Positions 18,145 through 26,029 of a stretch of 64,000 nucleotides of DNA are shown in pieces. A model generated the notes under the pieces. It was given only the letters and a program-made list of their open reading frames with translations. It was not told the origin of the DNA and did not search any database. Positions within the stretch are counted from its first letter, which is position 1; each line of letters opens with the position of its first letter. The stretch is taken from positions 1 through 64,000 of the forward strand of contig LNED01000018.1 of assembly GCA_001464915.1 (NCBI GenBank), in the 5' to 3' direction. The position numbers were made by a program, and so were the translations under genes. The DNA comes from Sphingomonadales bacterium Ga0077531. GTDB lineage: Bacteria; Pseudomonadota; Alphaproteobacteria; Sphingomonadales; Sphingomonadaceae.

Positions 18145-19189
18145 CCGCTGCCTCGGCCCGTGCGTGGCGCACTGACCACCAGAACGACAGCCCGATCAGG
18201 ATAGCGCCGATCAGCCCGGTGATCGTTTCGGGAATGTGCACCACCGCCGACACCAGCATGATGCCGCCCAGCACCACAATCGCCCAGAACGCGCCGTGTT
18301 CAAGAAAGCGATATTCAGACAGCGTGCCCTGTTTGACCAAGTGGACCGTCATCGAGCGGACGAACATCGCCCCGATCGACAGGCCCAGCGCAATCACGAT
18401 CATGTTGTTCGACAGCGCGAACGCCCCGATCACCCCATCAAAGCTGAAGCTCGCGTCGAGGATGTTCAGGTAGAGAAATCCGCCCAACCCGCTGCGAACC
18501 ACCGCCCCCGAAAGCCGCGCGGCTTCCTCGCGCATTTCGAGCCAGTGGCTCACCGCTTCAACCGCGATGAAGGTGACCAGGCCGAGCATCCCGGCGACGA
18601 GGAAGGTGTGCGCTTCTTCGACCGACAGGAAGGTCGAAATCCCCCACATCGTCAGCAACAAAATCGCTATTTCGATGGCGGGCAGGGCCGACACTTTCGA
18701 CAGCGAACGCTCAATCGCGCCGATCCAGTGCACTTCTTTGTCGGCGTCGAAGAAGAATTTCATCCCCACCATCGCAAGGAACGACCCGCCGAACCCGGCG
18801 ATGCCGATATGGGCGGAACTCACCAGAGCCTCATACTTCGCCGGATCGTTGAGCGAGAGATTGAGCGCCTCCATCGGCCCGATGCTCGCCGCGATTGCGA
18901 CGATGGCGAGCGGGAATACGATCCGCATCCCGAACACCGCAAAGGCGATGCCCCAGGTCAGAAATCGTTTTTGCCAGACCTCGTCCATTTCCTTGAGCAC
19001 CGAGGCGTTGACCACGGCGTTGTCGAAACTCAGCGAGATTTCGAGGATCGAGAGGATCACAACGATCCACAACACTTCGGCCATGCCGATTAATGAGCCC
19101 GAGCTTTCAAAGCCATACCAGCCAGCAAGGCCGAGGCAGATCAGGGTGAATATGAGCGAGCCTTTGTAAAAACGGAGCATCGTCTGCAT
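18116..19189 (-). CDS. TerC-superfamily integral membrane protein (DUF475)
   Basis: A 357-residue membrane protein with about nine helices. The TerC/DUF475 signature is clear: ILEISLSFDNAVVNASVL near the N-terminus and the second repeat LDASFSFDGVIGAFALSNN, each with buried acidic residues expected to bind metal. Relatives are linked to tellurite resistance and to manganese or other metal handling; the precise role here is unknown. ATG 19189 and an in-frame ATG at 19180 are both possible starts. It ends antisense inside the last ten codons of the SBF-like gene. Confidence 0.85.
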   Translation of the reverse strand: MQTMLRFYKGSLIFTLICLGLAGWYGFESSGSLIGMAEVLWIVVILSILEISLSFDNAVVNASVLKEMDEVWQKRFLTWGIAFAVFGMRIVFPLAIVAIAASIGPMEALNLSLNDPAKYEALVSSAHIGIAGFGGSFLAMVGMKFFFDADKEVHWIGAIERSLSKVSALPAIEIAILLLTMWGISTFLSVEEAHTFLVAGMLGLVTFIAVEAVSHWLEMREEAARLSGAVVRSGLGGFLYLNILDASFSFDGVIGAFALSNNMIVIALGLSIGAMFVRSMTVHLVKQGTLSEYRFLEHGAFWAIVVLGGIMLVSAVVHIPETITGLIGAILIGLSFWWSVRHARAEAAANPVAAPDA

Positions 19190-19231
19190 GGCAGGGGGTT
19201 TGAAACCTTCTGAGAAGAGGGATTGAGAGGG

Positions 19232-20104
19232 TCAGCCCTTGGGCTGATAAGTCTGTTCTTCGCCGGGAAAGGCGCGGGTGCGCACTTCTTCGGCATAGCG
19301 GGCAACCGTACGATCGATCACGCCGGCGATGTCCTCGTACCGCTTCACAAAGCGCGGCACGCGTTCGAACATGCCGAGCATGTCTTCGGTCACCAACACC
19401 TGCCCATCGCACTGCGCCGAGGCGCCAATGCCGATGGTGGGGCAGCTGACCGCTTTTGTGGCGGCGATGGCGATGGGTTCAACCACGCCTTCGATCACGA
19501 TGGCGAATGCACCCGCCTGATCGAGTGCGATGGCATCGCTGACGATTTTTTCGGCTTCCGCATCAGAGCGTCCGCGTGCGCCGTAGCCGCCTAGCACATT
19601 GACCGCCTGCGGGGTCAGGCCGACATGGCCCATCACCGGAATGCCGCGGCTGTTGAGGAACGCGACCGTCGGCGCCATCGCCGCGCCGCCTTCCAGCTTT
19701 ACCGCTGCTGCACCGGTTTGCTTGAGCAGGAAAGCAGCGCTTTCAAACGCCTGTTCGGGTGATGCTTCATAAGAACCGAAAGGCATGTCGACCACCACCA
19801 CCGAATGGTAGCTGCCACGCACCACCGCCGCGCCGTGGTTCGCCATCATCTCCAGCGTCACCGGAATTGTCGAAGGCAGGCCGTAGATCACCTGCCCGAG
19901 CGAATCCCCCACCAGCAGCAGATCACAATGCGCATCAAGCAACTGCGCCTGCCGCGCGGTGTAGGCGGTCAGCATTACCAGCGGCTCCGCCGTCACACCG
20001 TCGCTCTTGCGCGCGCGGATGGCGGGCACGGTCAGCCGCTTCATCGGCGCCGGGGTGGGGCTTGCGCGGCTGGTGCTGGTATCAAGCTGGAAGGTCGTGG
20101 ACAT
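19232..20104 (-). CDS. panB: 3-methyl-2-oxobutanoate hydroxymethyltransferase
   Basis: First committed enzyme of pantothenate and CoA synthesis: it adds a hydroxymethyl group from 5,10-methylene-THF to alpha-ketoisovalerate. The 290-residue protein has the TIM-barrel motifs LTAYTARQAQLLDAHCDLLLVGDSLGQV (split here as MLTAYTA and VGDSLGQVIYGL), VVVDMPFGSYE, VKLEGGAAMAPTV and MGHVGLTPQAV; catalytic Glu lies in AFAIVIEGV. ATG 20104 gives a modest 20-residue extension before the conserved core; longer in-frame starts up to 20224 have no homology. Its substrate comes from the valine pathway encoded at 51-55 kb. Confidence 0.95.
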   Translation of the reverse strand: MSTTFQLDTSTSRASPTPAPMKRLTVPAIRARKSDGVTAEPLVMLTAYTARQAQLLDAHCDLLLVGDSLGQVIYGLPSTIPVTLEMMANHGAAVVRGSYHSVVVVDMPFGSYEASPEQAFESAAFLLKQTGAAAVKLEGGAAMAPTVAFLNSRGIPVMGHVGLTPQAVNVLGGYGARGRSDAEAEKIVSDAIALDQAGAFAIVIEGVVEPIAIAATKAVSCPTIGIGASAQCDGQVLVTEDMLGMFERVPRFVKRYEDIAGVIDRTVARYAEEVRTRAFPGEEQTYQPKG

Positions 20105-20241
20105 GGGGCAAGGCTCTAGCGACTGTCCGCGCCGGGGGAAAGAGCGCGCTTTCGACTTGTGTTGCGCATCTGTTACGCTAGCTTGCCGCCCATTCGATCG
20201 CGCTGGGGATTGGCTTGCGATCAATGGGAGACTTATTCCAG

Positions 20242-21819
20242 ATGTTTCTTGACAGGGTAAAGCCGCTCGACGCGATCCTCGCGACAGCGCAAAAGAAATC
20301 GTTGCACCGATCGCTTGGAGCCGTGCAGCTGACGCTTTTCGGGATTGGCTGCATTATCGGCACGGGTATTTTCGTGCTGACATCGGCCGGTGCGCAGAAA
20401 GCCGGGCCGGGGCTGATGCTGGCCTTTATAATTGCCGGTGCGGTCTGTATCGTTGCTGCGCTCTGCTATGCTGAAATCGCCTCCATGATCCCTGTGGCAG
20501 GGTCTGCTTATACCTATACCTATGCCACTATGGGCGAATTGCTCGCCTGGACAGTCGGTTGGGCGCTGGTGCTAGAATATGCGATTGCCGCCTCAGCCGT
20601 CTCTGTGGGTTGGTCAGGCTATTTCACGGGCACGATCCTTAACGAGTTTTTTGACTTTAGTTTACCTGCCTGGCTCACCGCTGGGCCGCTGGTTCTGGGC
20701 GGAGCAGAAGGTGGTTTTGTCAACCTGCCCGCTTTCATCATCGCGCTGCTTGTGACTTGGCTGTTGATGGTCGGCACCACTGAAAGCGCGCGGGTCAATT
20801 CGGTACTGGTGGCGATCAAGATCACCGCGCTCACTGCCTTTATCGGGTTGACGCTGACCAGCGCCTATTTCGATCCGGACAAGTTCAATCCGTTCTTGCC
20901 TGCTGGTGTGTTCGGCGGTTTTGGCAGCGGGGTTGGTGCGGTTGGCGCTGCGGCGACGATCTTTTTTGCCTATGTTGGGTTTGATGCGGTGTCGACCGCG
21001 GCAGAGGAGACCAAAAACCCGCAGCGCAATGTGCCGATCGGGTTGGTCGGTTCGCTGCTGATCTGCACCGTTTTCTATATCCTTGTGGCAGCAGGGGCGA
21101 TTGGAACCATTGGCGGTCAGCCGATCATGGGCCCGGGCGGCGTGCCGTTCCCTGCTGGTTCGGAAGAACTTGCACGCCAATGCCTCATGCCTGAGCACAA
21201 GGACGCGCTGGTTTGTTCGAACGAGGCGTTGGCCCATGTGCTGCGCCAGATTGGGTTCTCCGGCGTTGGCAACGCACTTGGCATTGCTGCGTTCCTTGCC
21301 TTGCCTTCGGTGATTCTGATCCTGCTGTTTGGTCAGACGCGCATTTTCTTCGTGATGGCGCGCGATGGGCTGTTTCCGGAAAAGCTGGCCGAAGTTCACC
21401 CTAAGTGGAAAACGCCTTACATCGTGACCGCGTTGACCGGCTTGCTGGTGGCAGTGGCGGCGGCGTTCCTGCCGGTCGGGCAACTGGCCGACATTGCCAA
21501 TGCGGGCACGCTCTATGCGTTCCTGATGGTAGCGATTGCGGTGATGATCCTGCGCAAAGATTCGCCTGATCGTGAACGGCCGTTCCGGGTGCCCGCGCTG
21601 TGGTTAGTCGGGCCGTTGACCATTATCGGATGTCTGTTCCTTTTCCTTAATCTGCCGTTTGAAGCGATGCTGGTGCTGCCGGTTTGGACTGCGATTGGTC
21701 TGCTCGTCTATTTTGGCTACAGCCGGAGCCGGAGCCATCTGGGCCGCGGGATCGTGGTGGTGGTTGATGACGTTGCAGGTGAGGAGACGATGATTCCGAT
21801 CCATCCATCGGATCAGTAA
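20242..21819 (+). CDS. APC-superfamily amino acid permease (cationic amino acid transporter type)
   Basis: An inner-membrane permease of about 525 residues with twelve or more helices. The APC signature FGIGCIIGTGIFVLTSAGAQ near residue 35 is the unwound helix 1; AEIASMIPVAGSAYTYTYAT and FFAYVGFDAVSTAAEE are also typical of the YfnA/CAT group. The exact amino acid is not determined. ATG 20242 has GGGAG ten bases upstream; an in-frame ATG at 20224 is the alternative. It is divergent from panB, and ends at a strong terminator. Confidence 0.88.
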   Translation: MFLDRVKPLDAILATAQKKSLHRSLGAVQLTLFGIGCIIGTGIFVLTSAGAQKAGPGLMLAFIIAGAVCIVAALCYAEIASMIPVAGSAYTYTYATMGELLAWTVGWALVLEYAIAASAVSVGWSGYFTGTILNEFFDFSLPAWLTAGPLVLGGAEGGFVNLPAFIIALLVTWLLMVGTTESARVNSVLVAIKITALTAFIGLTLTSAYFDPDKFNPFLPAGVFGGFGSGVGAVGAAATIFFAYVGFDAVSTAAEETKNPQRNVPIGLVGSLLICTVFYILVAAGAIGTIGGQPIMGPGGVPFPAGSEELARQCLMPEHKDALVCSNEALAHVLRQIGFSGVGNALGIAAFLALPSVILILLFGQTRIFFVMARDGLFPEKLAEVHPKWKTPYIVTALTGLLVAVAAAFLPVGQLADIANAGTLYAFLMVAIAVMILRKDSPDRERPFRVPALWLVGPLTIIGCLFLFLNLPFEAMLVLPVWTAIGLLVYFGYSRSRSHLGRGIVVVVDDVAGEETMIPIHPSDQ

Positions 21820-21843
21820 TCCCGCAATCCGGGTTATCAGAAG

Positions 21844-21872
21844 GGGGCCGCCTGTGATGGGCGGCCCCTTTT
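21844..21872 (+). terminator. Rho-independent terminator after the amino acid permease
   Basis: GGGGCCGCC pairs with GGCGGCCCC over a seven-base loop, followed by TTTT. It begins 24 bases after the permease stop and separates it from the SOS promoter of imuA. Confidence 0.85.
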
Positions 21873-21893
21873 GCATGTGCACGGGATAGGTGA

Positions 21894-21928
21894 TTGCAAC
21901 TGCACCCATGTTGGAACATAGTGTGAAC
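21894..21928 (+). promoter_or_regulatory. SOS promoter of imuA: sigma-70 elements with LexA box GAAC-N7-GAAC
   Basis: TTGCAA at 21894-21899 and CATAGT at 21917-21922 are spaced by 17 bases. The LexA box GAAC-ATAGTGT-GAAC occupies 21914-21928 and covers the -10 element, a classical repressor position. This direct-repeat box is the known alphaproteobacterial LexA target. The expected transcription start falls at about 21929-21931, next to the imuA ATG. Confidence 0.87.
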
Positions 21929-21930
21929 AT

Positions 21931-22734
21931 ATGAGTCGTTCCACTATGCCCTTCAAGCCATCTCTCGCCAGTGTCCTGCCGCGCACTGAGCCTGCGCGCC
22001 TGTCCGAGGCGCGTTGGCGGCCGGGGGTTGATGCGCCGCCTGCCTCAGCGCCGTTCCACTCTGAAATCTTTGCCTCCGGCTCTGAGGCAAGCGGGGCGGG
22101 TCTGGCGCTGGCGCTCGCCCATGACGCCCTGACGTCACCGGGTGAGGGCGGGGTCGGGGAGGACACGCGCCACGTGCTGTGGGTGCAGGATCGCAAGGCG
22201 ATGCAGCTGAACGGGCGGCCATGCGTCGCGGGCTTGCCACCCGATTTGCGCCATCGCCTGATCCACGTCGCCGCCGCCACGCCCGAAGACGCGCTGTTCG
22301 CTTTGGAAGAAGGCCTCAAATGCCGCGATTTTGCCTGCGTGATCGGGGAGATTGCGGGCAATCCCCGCGCGCTCAGCTTCACCGCCTCGCGCCGCCTGAG
22401 CCTGACGGCTGAACGCCACGGGGTGCGGCTGTGGCTGGTGCGGCTGGATGCTGATCCTGACTTGTCCTCGGCCCGGATGCGCTGGCAGGCGCGGGCTGCC
22501 CCGTCACTGCCGCCGCGCTGGAACGCCGCTGCCCCCGGCACCGCCACCTGGCACGCCGAATTGTTCCGCGCCCGCGCTTACCCGCCGGGCGAATGGATGC
22601 TGAGTGATGAGAATGGAACCCTGCATATCCGCCACCCAAAACCTGTCGTCGTCAACGCCGCCATCACGCCGGATCTTGGCCATCTGGCTCGCCCGACTAT
22701 CGGTCAATCGCTGGCGGCTCGCGCTCGCGCCTGA
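21931..22734 (+). CDS. imuA: ImuA, SOS mutagenesis protein (RecA-like)
   Basis: A 267-residue protein of the ImuA family, a truncated RecA/SulA-like fold that works with ImuB and DnaE2 in error-prone bypass replication. The body includes LALALAHDALTSPGEG, HVLWVQDRKAMQLNGRP and SFTASRRLSLTAERHGVRLWLVR. The LexA box ends only two bases before ATG 21931, so either the message is leaderless or translation begins at ATG 21946 (MPFKPSLAS). The 3' end overlaps imuB in a different frame by about 130 bases, an unusually long coupling. Confidence 0.88.
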   Translation: MSRSTMPFKPSLASVLPRTEPARLSEARWRPGVDAPPASAPFHSEIFASGSEASGAGLALALAHDALTSPGEGGVGEDTRHVLWVQDRKAMQLNGRPCVAGLPPDLRHRLIHVAAATPEDALFALEEGLKCRDFACVIGEIAGNPRALSFTASRRLSLTAERHGVRLWLVRLDADPDLSSARMRWQARAAPSLPPRWNAAAPGTATWHAELFRARAYPPGEWMLSDENGTLHIRHPKPVVVNAAITPDLGHLARPTIGQSLAARARA

Positions 22735-24274
22735 AGGTGCCGCTGCCGCTGCCGCGCTGCCGACCGCGCTGATCACCGATACTGCGCACGGCCCGCGCAT
22801 TGCTGCGGCCAATGATGCCGGGTTGGCGGCGGGGGCGCAGGCCGGAATGCTGCTGGCCGATGCGCGCGCGCTCTGCCCGCAATTGACTGCGGTGCCATCC
22901 GATCCGGCGGGCGACCTTGCGTTCCTTGAGAAGCTCGCCCTGTGGGCGCAGCGTTGGGGGCCGTGGAGCGCGCTTGATCCGCCGGATGGCCTGCTGGTCG
23001 ATGTCACCGGGGCAGCGCACCTGTTTGGCGGGGAGGAGCGCCTGCTCGCCGATGTCGCGGCTGCCTGCGCACGGCGCGGGCTGACCGTACGCGCGGCGCT
23101 CGCGCCGACCGCCGGGGCGGCATGGGCGCTGGCGCATTATAGTTCACATTTCAGGCAACCGGCCGCGATCCTCGCCCCGGGTGATGATCCGCTGCGCCTG
23201 CTCGGCGCGCTGCCGGTGGCGGCACTTCGGCTTGATGACGACGTGCTGACTGTGCTGCGGCGGTTGGGGATTAAGCGGCTCGGCGAGCTGGCCGGGGTGA
23301 GCGGGGAGGGGGACGACCCGGCGCGTGAGACCGCCGCGCGCGATGCCTTCGCCCGCCGGTTCCGCAACCGCCGCTCGCCTGCCGCCAATCCGCTGATCCG
23401 GCTCGACCAACTGCTCGGCCGGGTGCCCGAACCGCTGCTGCCGGTAATCGCCAAGCCGCAACCGATGGTGCAGCGCCGGTTGATGGAGCCGATCCGCCAC
23501 CGCGACTTGCTTGACAGGGTGGTGGATGATCTGGCGCAGGATATGGTGCGCGCGCTCGAAGCGCGCGGCGAGGGCGCACGGCGGCTCGAACTCGGGCTAT
23601 GGCGGGTCGATGGCGAAGTGCTGCAGCGCCGGATCGAACTTGCCGTCGCCACCCGCGAGGCATCGCATATCACCCGGCTGTTTGCCGCGCGGCTTGACGA
23701 TGTCGACGCCGGATTCGGGATCGAGGCGGTGCAGCTGCGCGCCAGCTGGAGCGAGCCGCTCAGCCTGTCGCAGGCCGATCTGGATGCGGCAGCCGAGCAG
23801 CACGGCACCTCGCTCGCCGCCTGCATTGACCGGCTGAGCGTGCGCTTGGGGCCGCAAGCTGTCACCCGCCCCGTCGCGCGGGCCAGTCACCTGCCCGAAC
23901 GCGCGCAGGGCTGGCAGCCGCCGCTTGACCCGGTGCCGCCACCTCCCTCTCAGCTTTTTGGGGGCACGCTCGCGTTTCACACCCGCCCGCTGAAACTGCT
24001 CGACCGGGCGGAACGGATCGCGGTGCTCTATGCTTCGCCCGATGGCTATCCGCAGCGGTTCCGTTGGCGTGGGCAAGTGCGTGAGGTTGTTCGGGTCGAG
24101 GGGCCGGAACGGATCGCGCCCGAATGGTGGCGCGAACGCTCGACCGCTCGCTTACGCGATTACTACCGGATCGAGGATGATGCCGGGCGGCGTTACTGGA
24201 TTTACCGGCAGGGGATCGCGGGCGACGGGCGCGGCGGGGTGCCCGATTGGTTCCTGCACGGGCTGTATGCTTAG
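22607..24274 (+). CDS. imuB: ImuB, catalytically inactive Y-family polymerase adaptor
   Basis: ImuB is the hub of the mutasome, linking ImuA, DnaE2 and the sliding clamp. The 555-residue protein has a Y-family fold (RRILAIWLARLSVNRW, then RLGIKRLGELAGVSG), but the first catalytic block reads IWLARL rather than a DxD-type motif and the second site reads DGLLVDVTGAAHLF, so polymerase activity is not expected. The C-terminal part (PDGYPQRFRWRG to PDWFLHGLYA) is typical of ImuB; PPSQLFGG might be a clamp-binding motif. Possible starts are GTG 22604, ATG 22607 and ATG 22613; about 20 residues precede the conserved block. The stop codon lies inside a perfect inverted repeat. Confidence 0.9.
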   Translation: MRMEPCISATQNLSSSTPPSRRILAIWLARLSVNRWRLALAPEGAAAAAALPTALITDTAHGPRIAAANDAGLAAGAQAGMLLADARALCPQLTAVPSDPAGDLAFLEKLALWAQRWGPWSALDPPDGLLVDVTGAAHLFGGEERLLADVAAACARRGLTVRAALAPTAGAAWALAHYSSHFRQPAAILAPGDDPLRLLGALPVAALRLDDDVLTVLRRLGIKRLGELAGVSGEGDDPARETAARDAFARRFRNRRSPAANPLIRLDQLLGRVPEPLLPVIAKPQPMVQRRLMEPIRHRDLLDRVVDDLAQDMVRALEARGEGARRLELGLWRVDGEVLQRRIELAVATREASHITRLFAARLDDVDAGFGIEAVQLRASWSEPLSLSQADLDAAAEQHGTSLAACIDRLSVRLGPQAVTRPVARASHLPERAQGWQPPLDPVPPPPSQLFGGTLAFHTRPLKLLDRAERIAVLYASPDGYPQRFRWRGQVREVVRVEGPERIAPEWWRERSTARLRDYYRIEDDAGRRYWIYRQGIAGDGRGGVPDWFLHGLYA

Positions 24275-24324
24275 AGCACTTTCCGACCAACCCGGGTGCC
24301 CGGGTTGGTCGGAAAGTGCTCTAA
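24271..24324 (+). repeat. Perfect 26-bp inverted repeat with 2-base loop at the end of imuB
   Basis: Bases 24271-24296 are the exact reverse complement of 24299-24324, with only TG between; the centre is CCCGGG-TG-CCCGGG and the outer ends TTAGAGCAC/GTGCTCTAA. The imuB stop TAG is inside the left arm. TTCGTTTTT follows, so in RNA it would act as a strong terminator for imuAB. The length and perfection are more than a terminator needs and suggest a mobile or dispersed palindrome. Confidence 0.9.
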
Positions 24325-24380
24325 TTCGTTTTTACAGGTTTGCTTAGGTTTCCTTTACGGATTTGTGCGATCTTCCGCTC

Positions 24381-24713
24381 ATGAACCTGAATTCGATCCC
24401 TCGCGCGTCTGAGCGCCGTCCGATGAGCCTGATGGTCAAAAGCCGGGTGCGATCGCGCGTGGTGTTTGTCGACCTGCTGGATCTGTCCGAAGGCGGCTGC
24501 AAGCTGCGCGGTCGGCCGGGCTTTGCCGAAGTGGGTGACCGGGTGACGATGAAGGTCGGCGGGATCAATGCCCCGCTCGGCAGTGTCGCCTGGATCGAAG
24601 GGCCGGTTGCCGGGATCGCGTTTGAAGGCGCGATGCATCCCGCCGTGATCGATTATCTGAGCCAGCAGGAAGAGCTGAACCGGGTCATCACCCGCCGCCG
24701 CCGCGCGGTCTAA
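24381..24713 (+). CDS. PilZ-domain protein, 110 aa
   Basis: A stand-alone PilZ domain, the c-di-GMP-binding fold. The first motif RASERRP (RxxxR type) near residue 9 and the second DLSEGGCKLRG (D/NxSxxG type) near 36 are both present, so ligand binding is plausible. The C-terminus is basic (NRVITRRRRAV). ATG 24381 follows the alternative TTG at 24363. It lies alone between the imuAB terminator-like repeat and the second SOS promoter, so it is not obviously part of either unit, and its effector partner is unknown. Confidence 0.83.
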   Translation: MNLNSIPRASERRPMSLMVKSRVRSRVVFVDLLDLSEGGCKLRGRPGFAEVGDRVTMKVGGINAPLGSVAWIEGPVAGIAFEGAMHPAVIDYLSQQEELNRVITRRRRAV

Positions 24714-24735
24714 CGCGGGCTTGCAAGCTTTGCAT

Positions 24736-24768
24736 TTGGCAACGGGGATGTGGGAACATATAAGGAAC
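24736..24768 (+). promoter_or_regulatory. Second SOS promoter: TTGGCA-N17-TATAAG with LexA box
   Basis: A good sigma-70 promoter (TTGGCA at 24736-24741, TATAAG at 24759-24764, 17-base spacer) is overlapped by the LexA box GAAC-ATATAAG-GAAC at 24754-24768. It drives the radical SAM, udgX and dnaE2 genes. An additional inverted repeat GGAACAC-N6-GTGTTCC (24764-24783) overlaps the box and the start of the leader. Confidence 0.92.
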
Positions 24769-24793
24769 ACTGAAAGGTGTTCCCAAAGTTCCT

Positions 24794-26029
24794 ATGCAAC
24801 AAACACTCCGCCAACGTCTCGAAATCCTCGCCGATGCGGCCAAGTATGATGCGTCCTGCGCGTCATCGGGTACGGCCAAGAAAAACTCGCTGGGCGGAAA
24901 AGGCATCGGCTCGACCGAGGGGATGGGGATTTGCCACGCTTATGCGCCGGACGGGCGCTGCATCTCGCTGCTGAAGATACTGCTGACCAACTACTGCATT
25001 TTCGATTGCCACTACTGCATCAACCGCAAAAGTTCGAACGTGGCGCGCGCACGGTTCACGCCGCAGGAGGTGGTCGACCTCACGCTCAATTTCTATCGCC
25101 GCAATTATATCGAAGGGCTGTTCCTGTCCTCGGGCATCGTCAAAAGCGCCAATCACACGATGGAGCAGATGATCGAGGTCGCGCGGATCCTGCGCGAAGA
25201 GCACGATTTTCGCGGCTATATTCACCTCAAGACCATCCCCGAAGCTGATCCCGAGGCGATTCATCAGGCGGGGCTCTATGCCGACCGGATTTCGATCAAT
25301 GTCGAACTGCCGACTCGCGCGGGCCTGACCCGGCTCGCGCCCGATAAGGACGAGGCGCAGATCGAAGGCGCGATGGGCCGCACCAAAGCGCGGATTATCG
25401 AGGCGAAGGACGAACGCAAACGCTTCCGCCATGCGCCGCGGTTTGCCCCGGCGGGCCAATCGACCCAGATGATCGTTGGCGCGGATGATGCCAATGATAC
25501 CGCGATTATCGGCAAGGCGAGCCGGCTGTACGGCGCATTCGGACTGCGGCGGGTCTATTACAGCGCATTCTCGCCAATTCCTGATGCGAGCGCGGTGCTG
25601 CCGCTGAAGCGCCCGCCGCTGCTGCGCGAACACCGCTTGTATCAATCTGACTGGCTGATGCGCTTCTATGGCTTTGCGCCAGGAGAGGTCGCCGATGCGA
25701 CTGAGGCGGATGGCAATCTGCCGCTCGATATTGATCCCAAGCTCGCCTGGGCGCTGAAGTTCCGCGAAAGCTTTCCGGTCGATGTGAACCGTGCGGCGAA
25801 GGAACAATTGCTGCGGGTGCCGGGGCTGGGGACGACGGCGGTCGCGCGCATCCTCGCCGCGCGGCGGCACCGGACTTTGCGATTGGATGATGTCGCGCGG
25901 CTGACCGCGTCGATCGTCAAGGTGCGCCCGTTCATCTGCGCGCTCGACTGGCGGCCCACCCTGCTGACCGATCGCGCCGACCTGCGCCGCCTGCTCGCGC
26001 CCAAGCAGGAACAGCTGGAACTGTTCTGA
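24794..26029 (+). CDS. Putative DNA modification/repair radical SAM protein
   Basis: A 411-residue radical SAM enzyme of the TIGR03916 group, which is regularly encoded beside a UdgX/DUF4130 gene. The [4Fe-4S] motif is CIFDCHYC (CxxxCxxC) near residue 70. A C-terminal helix-hairpin-helix (LLRVPGLGTTAVARILAARR, about 340-360) is a non-specific DNA-binding element, supporting action on nucleic acid. The chemical reaction is not known for this family. It is the first gene after a LexA-controlled promoter, and its stop overlaps the next start (TGATG). DNA-damage induction follows from the box rather than from the protein. Confidence 0.88.
   Translation: MQQTLRQRLEILADAAKYDASCASSGTAKKNSLGGKGIGSTEGMGICHAYAPDGRCISLLKILLTNYCIFDCHYCINRKSSNVARARFTPQEVVDLTLNFYRRNYIEGLFLSSGIVKSANHTMEQMIEVARILREEHDFRGYIHLKTIPEADPEAIHQAGLYADRISINVELPTRAGLTRLAPDKDEAQIEGAMGRTKARIIEAKDERKRFRHAPRFAPAGQSTQMIVGADDANDTAIIGKASRLYGAFGLRRVYYSAFSPIPDASAVLPLKRPPLLREHRLYQSDWLMRFYGFAPGEVADATEADGNLPLDIDPKLAWALKFRESFPVDVNRAAKEQLLRVPGLGTTAVARILAARRHRTLRLDDVARLTASIVKVRPFICALDWRPTLLTDRADLRRLLAPKQEQLELF

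Noticed and set aside
24779..24791. GTTC pair next to the radical SAM start as an extra LexA box
   Set aside because: The two GTTC words are five bases apart, not seven, so they do not fit the alphaproteobacterial box.
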